Assembly: GCA_028823415.1 (NCBI GenBank)
Contig: JAPKBL010000050.1
Span: forward strand, 1 to 35,330
Length of the DNA stretch: 35,330 nucleotides
Direction: 5' to 3'
Source: Mariniblastus sp.
GTDB lineage: Bacteria; Planctomycetota; Planctomycetia; Pirellulales; Pirellulaceae
The notes under the pieces are model-generated. The model saw only the letters and a program-made list of their open reading frames with translations. It did not search any database and was not told the origin of the DNA. The position numbers and the translations under genes were made by a program. This document shows, one piece after another, positions 23,871 to 32,221 of the stretch (positions are counted from its first letter, which is position 1; each line of letters opens with the position of its first letter).

Positions 23871-24350
23871 ATGTTTAAAAATGAAAAGAGTTTTTCTGCG
23901 TCTGAAATTATGGTGAAACGCCTGTTCACTTTGGATGCCGAAATGGATGTCTTCAAAGCGATCGAATTGTTGTCTCGGAATAAGATTTCTGGGGCTCCGG
24001 TTATCGATTCAAACAGTCGCCTGCTTGGAATGTTTACTGAAAAATCTTGTTTAGAAGTGATGGTAGACGCCGCGTATGAAGGGTTGCCCGCGAATGATGT
24101 CGGAGCCTTTATGAGCGAGCCGGCTGATACGATCAAGGAGGAGACCGATTTTTTGAGCATGGCTCAGATTTTTCTCAATAAGCGGACGCGGCGTTTGCCG
24201 GTTCTGCGAAATGGTGTTTTGGTAGGGCAGGTGTCCCGGCGAGATCTCATTAATGCCACGCTAAAGATCATTCGCAGATCGCCCGATCGGCAACGTACCC
24301 TGCTCTATCTATCCGCTTTGTGCGAAATGCACGATTCGCCGTTGCCGTGA
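23871..24350 (+). CDS. CBS-domain protein (tandem CBS pair)
   Basis: Cytoplasmic protein of 159 residues made almost wholly of two CBS motifs. CBS1 (about residues 7-60) reads ASEIMVKRLFTLDAEMDVFKAIELLSRNKISGAPVIDSNSRLLGMFTE. CBS2 (about 78-135) runs from FMSEPADTIKEETDFLSMAQIFLNKRTRRLPVL to GQVSRRDLINA. Such Bateman modules bind adenosyl ligands such as AMP, ATP or SAM and act as energy sensors. No attached enzyme or transporter domain is present, so it must act on another protein. The ATG at 23871 is preferred over an upstream in-frame start because AAGGAG lies seven bases before it. An upstream CRP/FNR-like site suggests regulated expression. Confidence 0.9.
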   Translation: MFKNEKSFSASEIMVKRLFTLDAEMDVFKAIELLSRNKISGAPVIDSNSRLLGMFTEKSCLEVMVDAAYEGLPANDVGAFMSEPADTIKEETDFLSMAQIFLNKRTRRLPVLRNGVLVGQVSRRDLINATLKIIRRSPDRQRTLLYLSALCEMHDSPLP

Positions 24351-24465
24351 AAATGAGCTGACGAAAAAAGTAAAATTTCAAAACCAATCTCGTATGAGGA
24401 AATGTCGGATTTATGTAAGATAGGCTCGGCGATTTGAAATTCAGTAAATTTGTTCTGGGGTTGGT

Positions 24466-25062
24466 TTGGATCCTCTAAAAGCGTGCCATTGCTGCGGCCT
24501 GATTCACCAAGTGCCTGCCGTTGTTAAAAAACAGCGAGTCAGCTGCACCCGTTGTGGTACGACATTCGCGAAAGACGGAAATCTCGGGAAATCGGCCAAC
24601 CGCACTGCGGCGGCAGCTGTCGGTGCGTTCGTCTTGTTTTGGCCCGCAATTTTGCTGCCGATCTTAGAGGTTGAGCAGCTCGGGTTTAAGAGCCAATCGA
24701 GTATTCTTGGCGGCATTATAGAACTGTTTCAACACGGCAGTTATTTCGTAGCGACCGTTGTTCTGTTGTTCTCCATCATTTTTCCATTAACGAAAATTGT
24801 GCTCTTGCTCGAACTCAGCTTACTGGAGATTTTCAAGAAAAAACAAAAGGCTTTTACGCTTCGCTTAATGGAAACGCTAGGAAAATGGAGCATGATGGAT
24901 GTGATGTTATTAGCGTTTCTGGTGATGTTGGTCAAACTTGGTGACATGGTTAGTTTTCAATTCGGTCCTGCGATTCTTGCATTTGTTTTATGTGTTGCGA
25001 TGAGCATGGTTGCTTCACTCACATTCGATCCACATGCTATTTGGGAAAAATCAATTGAGTGA
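24466..25062 (+). CDS. Paraquat-inducible protein A (PqiA) family membrane protein, single domain
   Basis: Inner-membrane partner of an MCE protein, thought to take part in lipid transport between envelope membranes. The 198 residues contain a Cys-rich N-terminus (C7, C9, C10 and C27-x2-C30, like the zinc-ribbon-type motifs of PqiA) and four predicted helices (about 46-68, 90-118, 130-152, 160-185). E. coli PqiA and YebS have two such units in more than 400 residues; this protein has one. The start is TTG at 24466 with GGGG just upstream; no in-frame ATG is nearby. The end overlaps the next gene by about eight bases, so translation is coupled with the MCE-domain protein. Confidence 0.88.
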   Translation: MDPLKACHCCGLIHQVPAVVKKQRVSCTRCGTTFAKDGNLGKSANRTAAAAVGAFVLFWPAILLPILEVEQLGFKSQSSILGGIIELFQHGSYFVATVVLLFSIIFPLTKIVLLLELSLLEIFKKKQKAFTLRLMETLGKWSMMDVMLLAFLVMLVKLGDMVSFQFGPAILAFVLCVAMSMVASLTFDPHAIWEKSIE

Positions 25063-26590
25063 ATCTGAATCTCATCCGACTCCTTCCAACCATAAGTCCG
25101 TTGCAGCGGATGCGCCCCGAGAGTTTCCCAGTGCCGTCGTGCGAGAGGTTGACGGATCGTTTTGGGGAAGGCTTGGTACTTCTTATATGTGGGTTGTTGC
25201 ATTGGTGTGCTTGTCAGTTTCGATCGGCCTCGTCTGGTGGTCGCTACCTGATAGTGGGCTTCCAATGACTGTGCATTTTCCTGACGGCCATGGGCTTGCC
25301 ATAGAGGATAATGTTCGTTTCAGAGGAATCGACGTTGGTGTTGTCGAGAGTGTGGAATTAAATCAAGAGCTGTCTGGGGTCGACGTAAGCATTAATTTAT
25401 TCTCCTTTGCCGAACATCTGGCAAGAGAAGGGACCCGATTTTGGATTGTCCGGCCTCAGCTTGGGTTTGGTGGAGTGTCTGGTTTGGAAACGGCTGTTGG
25501 TAGCAAATACATTACTTTGTTACCGGGGCCAGTCGATGGCGCTGGGCAACTAGATTTCCAAGGGCTTTCCGACGCGCCTCCGGATTCACTTGAGACCTCC
25601 GGAATTGAAATTTTATTGCGAGGCGAAGACCGCAATAGTGTGACGGAAGGATCGCCGGTAAGTTACCGTGGCGTCGATATTGGACGAGTTTTGTCGGTAG
25701 GGCTCTCGCCAGATGGTCTAAAAGTCGACGTAAGAGTTCGGATTCTGGAAAGATATACAAAGCTCGTGACGAGTGAATCCAAATTTTGGGCGAGCAGTGG
25801 GGTCGATGCGTCTTTTTCGGCACTCAGCGGCGGTTTGAATTTTGAAATGGAATCGCTGGAGACATTGCTGAAGGGGGGAGTTTCAGTTTTGACCGTTGCC
25901 AATGGCGGCCGGCCGATCAAACCGGGGGATGATTTCGAGCTATATCGGTCTGTCGACGAACAATGGCGGGAGCAGGCAGATCAGGTGCAAGCGACCGATA
26001 TTGCTCGGCGCGGCGCGATTCCGATTGAGATTAGCTGGAAGCAAAAAAGTTTTTTGGGGCGAACGTCGGAGAAGTCGAAAAAAGTCATGGGTGTTTTGGT
26101 AGGGCTGGGGGGCCAGGATTTTGTTGTCGTACCGTCGGATGTGCTAACGGCGTCAGAAAAAGTGCTCCCCGAATCTTTCGAAATCTCGATTGCCGGATTA
26201 CCAGATTCCCGCCAGAAAATCACATCTGACATGCAATCGGATGGGGCTTTGTCTTTTATCGATTCACTCAGTGGAGTGGTTCGGTCGGGTGGCAGCTCTT
26301 CGCTTCCTGCACCCATTGATGAATCGGATATGCGTCTGCCATTGAGTGTTGAGCCGTGTCTCGTCGTTCGGGCAAACGGTGAGATCGAAGACTTGCGTTA
26401 TTTTTCGATTTCAATTGAGCCTGATCAGATTGAGCCCCAATGGGAGCTTCGTAGTTTTGATGGAGATCGTTCGGTGTGGCATGGCTCTCCTGTCTTGTCG
26501 GAGGTCGATGGCGATTTAATCGGAATTATGCTGGTAGAAGAGAATAGCTCTCGAATCGAACCGGTTTCGAAGTCTGAGGGTGTGCAGTAG
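25055..26590 (+). CDS. MCE/PqiB-like protein with trypsin-like C-terminal domain
   Basis: Membrane-anchored MlaD-type protein, probably forming a periplasmic lipid channel with the PqiA-like partner. From the TTG at 25055 (GGGA upstream; a further in-frame ATG lies at 25034) it has 511 residues. A membrane helix (about 44-64) is followed by two MCE domains: about 70-165 (VHFPDGHGLAIEDNVRFRG) and about 183-278 (GSPVSYRGVDIGRVLSVGL). PqiB of E. coli has three. The last 190 residues differ from PqiB: MGVLVGLGGQDFVVVPSDVL and HGSPVLSEVDGDLIGIML resemble strands of trypsin-like proteases, but the catalytic GDSGG and His positions appear lost. No PqiC-like lipoprotein gene follows. The protease-fold remark is inference from motif shape. 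Confidence 0.85.
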   Translation: MSESESHPTPSNHKSVAADAPREFPSAVVREVDGSFWGRLGTSYMWVVALVCLSVSIGLVWWSLPDSGLPMTVHFPDGHGLAIEDNVRFRGIDVGVVESVELNQELSGVDVSINLFSFAEHLAREGTRFWIVRPQLGFGGVSGLETAVGSKYITLLPGPVDGAGQLDFQGLSDAPPDSLETSGIEILLRGEDRNSVTEGSPVSYRGVDIGRVLSVGLSPDGLKVDVRVRILERYTKLVTSESKFWASSGVDASFSALSGGLNFEMESLETLLKGGVSVLTVANGGRPIKPGDDFELYRSVDEQWREQADQVQATDIARRGAIPIEISWKQKSFLGRTSEKSKKVMGVLVGLGGQDFVVVPSDVLTASEKVLPESFEISIAGLPDSRQKITSDMQSDGALSFIDSLSGVVRSGGSSSLPAPIDESDMRLPLSVEPCLVVRANGEIEDLRYFSISIEPDQIEPQWELRSFDGDRSVWHGSPVLSEVDGDLIGIMLVEENSSRIEPVSKSEGVQ

Positions 26591-26646
26591 CGGTTGTGCT
26601 CCCATGCATTGCGGATGGCGATTGACTGTCGTATTCATGACTCAAT

Positions 26647-29600
26647 TTAATCTTCGCCTTCGTCTTCGTCTTTATATTCGACGTCGACCTCGACTTCAAC
26701 TGTTGTCTTTCCAATTTTATCAATCAGATGTTCGTAGTTCTGCTGAGTCGCGATGGCGGCCTCTCTCAATCCCTCCGCCTCAGGCAAAGAATTCGATAGT
26801 GTTAGAATTGGTTCCATCCAAGTCTGAAGCACGCGGAATTGGTTGCGAATAATATCGAGGAAAATATTGGGAACTTTATTAATAACTTCAATTTTTTGAG
26901 GAACCGGTACCTCGGGCAGGCCCGCCGAGCTTGATTTTGTTTGGATCCCGTCATTCATGATCGTTTTAATATCAGACAGCGTTTTATTGAAGTTAATCAA
27001 CTCTCCTACTGCACTCGTGATCTGGCTCATCGTTTCCAACTCGGTTGAGTTTGGTTCATCGTTTTGCGAGGTCAATAATTTCACACCATCGTCGAGTGAC
27101 GAGCGGATTTCATGAAGTCCTTCGCTAAACGTTGTTAATTGAGCAATCACAAGGCCTAACTGCCCGTCACTACTGGCTGATCCTAGCAGGAGATTTCGTT
27201 TAAATGTTCGCTTGATATCATCCCACCGTTCGAGATCCTCGCCAGCTATCGTTCCAATGAGCTCTTTTAATTTGAGTAAGTTAGCCTGCGCCCCGGACGT
27301 TAGCGTTTGTGCCTGGTTTTGATAATGGGCGTCAATCAGTGTCGATAGTTCCTCGTCGTTCATGATCGGTGCGATTTGTTCCGCGATCTTGTTCATGTCA
27401 CGATAAGAGCCTTGCAGTTTGAACGATGGTTCTGTGCGAAATTCATCGGCTTGGGCGGCTGAGTCAATGTACTCTCGGTTGACATCGAGAATGACATTTC
27501 TGGCAACCAAAAGTTTCTGCATGACCATGATCAATTCGTTGATCTCTTCGATCGAATAATTTCCATCGAGCGTTTCCGTTTGGATTCCGCCTTGCTCCGC
27601 CATTTTAATAATCGAAAAAACATCTTTGCGGGAACGTGAGTTAAGACGCGACAAAGTCGAATTCGACGTGAGGCAGTTCTCGAGATAGCTCAATTCAAAC
27701 GAATGTGAATTATCTCCGATTACGTCACCCAGGTTATAGGTGTCAGCGCGCGAGGCGAGCATGTCAGGGATTTGAAACTTCTCGCCGCTCTCTGTGTAGG
27801 GATTGCCGGCCATGACAACGGCGACCTTTCGTCCGCGGAGATCATAAGTGCGAGTACGACCATTGAATACGCCTTCGATTCGTCGCGTGGCATCGCAAAG
27901 CGAAATAAACTTTTGTAGGAATTCCGGATTGCAGTGTTGAATGTCATCGACATAAATCATCACATTGTCGCCCATTTCAAGGGCAAGATTCAATTTTTCG
28001 ATTTCTTCTCTAGCGCTCGCGTTGGGCGCTTCATTAGGATCTAGCGAAGTCACCTGATGTCCGACCGCTGGGCCGTTTATTTTCATAAACGTAATCCCCA
28101 ATCGATTCGCAATGTACTCCATCAGTGTCGTTTTTCCATATCCAGGTGGAGAAACCAGCAGCAACAGCCCCATCAAGTCGGTTCGTTTGTTTTCTCCAAC
28201 GACGCCGATTTGTTTGGCGAGATTGGCTCCAACCATAGGCAGGTAGGTGTCGTTGATAAGTTTATTTCGGACGAACGAAGTCAGGACTCGTGGTTTAAAT
28301 TCATCGAGTCGTAATTGATTTCGGCGCTCGTCAATGATCTCTTTTTTGAGATGGATATAGGATTCAAATGCAGGGACAGTTTCCGTCTGGAAACGACTGA
28401 GTCGACTGACGAAATCGTTGTAATCGAGGTGGTATATTTTTGATTCCACGCGTCGATGGTCACCAAGGATTCCCTCGATTTCCCGGACAGGCTCGACCTT
28501 CATTACTTTCCGACTGGAAAAAGTACCGTCGATAAGTGTCGATGCAACTTCGTCAATGTATTTTTCATCCCAACGGAGACTGGCCGATACGGTTGAATTC
28601 GAATTGGCGTGTTTGCCGTAAGAACCGAGCCAGTCCTTGGCCAGCAAGAACCTATCGATAACTGATAAGTCTGAATCCGAGACAACGCTTTCGAATTGAT
28701 CTTTGGCTTTCTTCTTTTTTAAGAAATCGATAAACCCCATTCCCATCTCGTTGGCGTTTCCGCTGCAGACTGGTTTTGAATGAGTTGTAAGTTGATCAAA
28801 CAGATAATTGGCTGCCTCGTCTGCGTCGGCAGCGTCTCCGACGCTGCGGTCTAAGACGTGGCTCTCAATGAGCGTAACAATTTGAGTAATGTATTTTTGC
28901 CGGTCAGAGATATCACCAAAGAGCTGTCGGGCTGCTCCGAGACTGGAAAACTTTCCACTCAAGACTGTGTGTTCGGTTGGGTTTTCATTTTCAAGGGTGA
29001 ACCAAAAAACATTGGCTAAGGCTCTCGCTGGGCTGGAATATTTGAGCAGCTCCAGTTGGGAGTCAAGTTCCAATAATTGGTTTAGAATCAGGGTGGCATC
29101 ATGATCATGGACGCCTTTGATATAGCCCTCGGCATAGCGAGGAGCCATGAACTCCTGAACCGAGGTCAGGAGTTCTTCGTCCGATTGCTGAAACAATGAC
29201 TGTTCCTGAGCCTTGTTCTGATTCCCGGTAGATCCCGATTTTGCAGCGCACAGCATTAAATACGCCAGGTATTCAGCCCGATAGACGTCTTGGTTCTCTG
29301 AAACGACTGGTTGATCCCAAACGGCCTGAGTTGCCATTAGCCGATCATTATTAATGGTCTCGAAGTAGTTGGTTCCACTAAGGTGAAAATACATCTCGCC
29401 GTTTTTAATGACGGTCGTAAGATCCAGTGGTTGAGTGTTGACTGAAAAATTGTGTTTGCCAAATTGAATGATGTTTTCACCATCGACAAACAGCTCATTC
29501 TTGTCGCGGAGCTGGCGAACGGTGTCTTCGCGAACGGTCTTCAATCGGCTTTGGATGTCGTCAACTTTGACCGATTCGTCAAGTACATCCAGTTTGCTTA

Positions 29601-32049
29601 CGATGTCCCTGACTTTGTCAATCATCAGGTCAGACGCAAAATAGCTGTTGATCTCTTCAACAGTTTCAAAGTTAGAAACCCGTGATCGAATACCTTTGAG
29701 GATACGATCGGCAGCATTCATGAGTGCGGTGGCACGCTTGTTTCTTGCTTCTACAATTTGCAACTTTTTCGTATCGAAAGCTGCGTAGATTTCTTCTCGT
29801 TTTTCGGCGAGTTGGACGATGAATTCATTAAATTCAGCGAATTTACCCTCGAGTTCTTCAATCTGAACCATCATTTTGGTCAGGTACTCGTCACATCGCG
29901 TGGGCGAGTCACAAACATCGAGATAATTAACAACGGCCTGACTGATCAATTTGAGTTGAGAGTTGAACTCGGCCGCACCCTCAACTGACATCAGCTCCTG
30001 AGATTTTTTCTTCAAACCGGCGCGGGCTTGATTCAAATTGGAGTAGATGGCTGAAATGCTGTCGATAATTCGCGTTCGCTGCGTTGCATCATCAATCTTA
30101 AGATTGCTGACGATATCGATGAGCATTTCAAGTTCTTTTGCTCCGGCTGCGATATCTTCGTCGAGAGACTTCGCAGCGATTCCTGTTTTTAGCTTGCCAA
30201 TGGCAGCCTGTTGTCTGGCGACCCGCTCGGCATAGGGCGCCAGAGAATCTTCTCTAAGCAGAAATTCGACACAGCGTAGTGAGAGCCTTTCTGAATTGTC
30301 CGCGACTTTTGTTTCCAGTTCTTCCACCGCAGCGAGGTCGACGTATTTCAATTCCTTCAGCGTGATGACTTGCCCGCGGACCGTGCGAAGATCTGCGAGT
30401 GCTTGAACGAAGACGTCGATGTTCTGGAAGTGCTTACTGGTCGCCTGGATCAACGCGTCTTTTGCAGCTGTCGAGGTCGTAGCGAATTGTTCGGCAGTGT
30501 TCTTTCGTACCCGAACCACTTTATCGAATTCATCGACAGCGGCAGTCGCCGCGTCACGAATATCACCGAGTGGTTTCGCCAACTCAAATGTCTGAGTCTG
30601 ATTAATCCAGAAATAGGAGTCGATAATGTCGTTGGATTTTTTTACCAGATCAACATAGAGGTTGGCATAAGAATCATCCTGCGAAATCAAATTCATTACT
30701 TCGTGGCACTCGGACATCGCGCGCACGATATCTTTGTTGCCGATCTTATAAATATAAGATTCCTGTTGCGCGCCAACCTGATAGTTTTCCCCGACGTAGG
30801 GCGTTTGCCAAATTTGCATGGCATGGTGTTTTTGAGCGGAAGCATCGGTCTTGAAATAGATCAGCTGTCCATCTTCAAAGATAGAAAAACCGTTGCAGAT
30901 GATCGGTGTGGCGACTACCTGCTCAATCATGTTGTAGGACAACAGGACATATTGCCCGGAATTCGGATTGTAAAACGCATAGAGGTAGTCTTCTCCATTA
31001 CTGGAGGCGAGTCGGCGTTCGAACTTAAGATCGGAGATGCCATTCTCAAAGGTCTTGTACAATCCCGTTTGTAGATAGTATCCATTTGAGAAAATCAGGC
31101 CGTGATCTTCGGGAAGCGAAACGCATGCGTCTTCGATTGAGTCGAGGCGGCGGGCTGTTTGTGTTTTCTCGTTGAAGACAAGATACCGAAATTTCTCCTC
31201 CTTAAACGGTCGCACTTTCAACAGAATGATGTTGCCAACAATTGCGTAGAAAATTTCTGCATCATCGAGTGATTGATCAGAATCGTCGACCGGCTCGGCA
31301 TAGATCCCGGAACCGTCTTCGGTGTTGTCCTCGATCTTGATGGTTAAGTCGCCACCGACGGTCTCCACGAAAACTCTATCTTCGATGGAGATGTGGGGGT
31401 GATCTCCGTCGCGGTGGAGATCACGGTGTGTTCGGCCCCATTTGAAATCGTGTTGCGGCGGAAATTGAACCTCGTGGTCGCTGCGATTGTCAACGTATCG
31501 AAGTTCACCTTCGACGATAAGAAATTTGAATGATTTTGTGTCGTTGATGGTCTTTCCGACTTGGAAAACCATATAGAGGTGGGGTCCCGCGAGATGAAAT
31601 TTTTGAAAAGTGGTGTCTTTGTAGTATTTGTAGAGAGAGAAAAATTCCTGCTCAAAGGCTCCCTTTCGAATGAAGTCGAGCGATTTTTCGTGCATCGCTC
31701 CATCGGAGAACTCGTATACCGAAAAAACATCTTCTACTTTGGTAACGGCCTTTAGGCCCATATGGACGTTGTAGCCGAAGATGAATTTGTTACCGACGGG
31801 GACAATGTCTCGGGCCGTACAATTGTGGGCCGTGGTAATGCGTTGCGTGGAGATCAATTCGGTTGGAATCGAGCCGAAAACTTCACGACGTTCCGAATTA
31901 AGCGAGTTGAGTCGTTCTCGCAGTTGGTCACTGTAAGTGCGAAGCCGATTTTGGATGATCTCATACGTCCCCCGCTCTAATTGCGGTTGGTCCGTCGAGG
32001 CGTCCGTGGATGGCTCCGCGGTTTCATTATTTTGTGGCGCGTTTGACAT
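26647..32049 (-). CDS. Giant AAA+ ATPase (family labelled 'DNA repair ATPase')
   Basis: A 1800-residue cytoplasmic protein. Residues about 100-470 are beta-rich with propeller-like repeats (YLYAFYNPNSGQYVLLSYN, RYLVFNEKTQTARRLDS). Residues about 490-900 are long charged helices, likely coiled coil. A AAA+ domain lies near 1290-1480: Walker A SPPGYGKTT (about 1299-1307), Walker B NVMIYVDDIQH (about 1366), sensor-1-like VVMAGNPYT and an arginine in MLASRADT. The end is helical and closes with an acidic tail (YKDEDEGED). Databases call relatives 'DNA repair ATPase', but I see no nuclease, helicase or DNA-binding motif. It follows flotillin and OB-fold membrane protein genes, so membrane or envelope remodelling is more likely. 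No good Shine-Dalgarno site is visible. Confidence 0.85.
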   Translation of the reverse strand: MSNAPQNNETAEPSTDASTDQPQLERGTYEIIQNRLRTYSDQLRERLNSLNSERREVFGSIPTELISTQRITTAHNCTARDIVPVGNKFIFGYNVHMGLKAVTKVEDVFSVYEFSDGAMHEKSLDFIRKGAFEQEFFSLYKYYKDTTFQKFHLAGPHLYMVFQVGKTINDTKSFKFLIVEGELRYVDNRSDHEVQFPPQHDFKWGRTHRDLHRDGDHPHISIEDRVFVETVGGDLTIKIEDNTEDGSGIYAEPVDDSDQSLDDAEIFYAIVGNIILLKVRPFKEEKFRYLVFNEKTQTARRLDSIEDACVSLPEDHGLIFSNGYYLQTGLYKTFENGISDLKFERRLASSNGEDYLYAFYNPNSGQYVLLSYNMIEQVVATPIICNGFSIFEDGQLIYFKTDASAQKHHAMQIWQTPYVGENYQVGAQQESYIYKIGNKDIVRAMSECHEVMNLISQDDSYANLYVDLVKKSNDIIDSYFWINQTQTFELAKPLGDIRDAATAAVDEFDKVVRVRKNTAEQFATTSTAAKDALIQATSKHFQNIDVFVQALADLRTVRGQVITLKELKYVDLAAVEELETKVADNSERLSLRCVEFLLREDSLAPYAERVARQQAAIGKLKTGIAAKSLDEDIAAGAKELEMLIDIVSNLKIDDATQRTRIIDSISAIYSNLNQARAGLKKKSQELMSVEGAAEFNSQLKLISQAVVNYLDVCDSPTRCDEYLTKMMVQIEELEGKFAEFNEFIVQLAEKREEIYAAFDTKKLQIVEARNKRATALMNAADRILKGIRSRVSNFETVEEINSYFASDLMIDKVRDIVSKLDVLDESVKVDDIQSRLKTVREDTVRQLRDKNELFVDGENIIQFGKHNFSVNTQPLDLTTVIKNGEMYFHLSGTNYFETINNDRLMATQAVWDQPVVSENQDVYRAEYLAYLMLCAAKSGSTGNQNKAQEQSLFQQSDEELLTSVQEFMAPRYAEGYIKGVHDHDATLILNQLLELDSQLELLKYSSPARALANVFWFTLENENPTEHTVLSGKFSSLGAARQLFGDISDRQKYITQIVTLIESHVLDRSVGDAADADEAANYLFDQLTTHSKPVCSGNANEMGMGFIDFLKKKKAKDQFESVVSDSDLSVIDRFLLAKDWLGSYGKHANSNSTVSASLRWDEKYIDEVASTLIDGTFSSRKVMKVEPVREIEGILGDHRRVESKIYHLDYNDFVSRLSRFQTETVPAFESYIHLKKEIIDERRNQLRLDEFKPRVLTSFVRNKLINDTYLPMVGANLAKQIGVVGENKRTDLMGLLLLVSPPGYGKTTLMEYIANRLGITFMKINGPAVGHQVTSLDPNEAPNASAREEIEKLNLALEMGDNVMIYVDDIQHCNPEFLQKFISLCDATRRIEGVFNGRTRTYDLRGRKVAVVMAGNPYTESGEKFQIPDMLASRADTYNLGDVIGDNSHSFELSYLENCLTSNSTLSRLNSRSRKDVFSIIKMAEQGGIQTETLDGNYSIEEINELIMVMQKLLVARNVILDVNREYIDSAAQADEFRTEPSFKLQGSYRDMNKIAEQIAPIMNDEELSTLIDAHYQNQAQTLTSGAQANLLKLKELIGTIAGEDLERWDDIKRTFKRNLLLGSASSDGQLGLVIAQLTTFSEGLHEIRSSLDDGVKLLTSQNDEPNSTELETMSQITSAVGELINFNKTLSDIKTIMNDGIQTKSSSAGLPEVPVPQKIEVINKVPNIFLDIIRNQFRVLQTWMEPILTLSNSLPEAEGLREAAIATQQNYEHLIDKIGKTTVEVEVDVEYKDEDEGED

Positions 32050-32135
32050 CTAGTTTCGGGCTAAAAGAAGTTGAATCACTCACTGCTCCTCCATCTTTCC
32101 TCGCAAAGATTGTTTTCGGCGAGTCAAGTTTCCAC

Positions 32136-32156
32136 CCCGGAGGTGCCTTAACCGGG
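32136..32156 (-). other. Small hairpin between flotillin and AAA+ genes
   Basis: In the 172-base gap, CCCGG (32136-32140) pairs with CCGGG (32152-32156) across an 11-base loop. With no T-run it is not an intrinsic terminator. It may affect processing or lower expression of the giant ATPase relative to flotillin. Confidence 0.25.
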
Positions 32157-32221
32157 TTGGGAAACCGGAAGCGGCCGACAAATTTAAAATTTGGCAGACC
32201 GCTTTGGAATTAAATTCCGAT

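Noticed and set aside
30370..31074. Open frame of 234 codons on the plus strand
   Set aside because: It lies wholly antisense to the giant AAA+ gene, whose frame has clear AAA+ motifs. The antisense product shows no family features or ribosome-binding site.
26647..32049. Literal reading of the family name 'DNA repair ATPase'
   Set aside because: No nuclease, helicase, SMC hinge or DNA-binding motif is visible, and the gene context is flotillin and an OB-fold membrane protein. The label is kept only as a family name.
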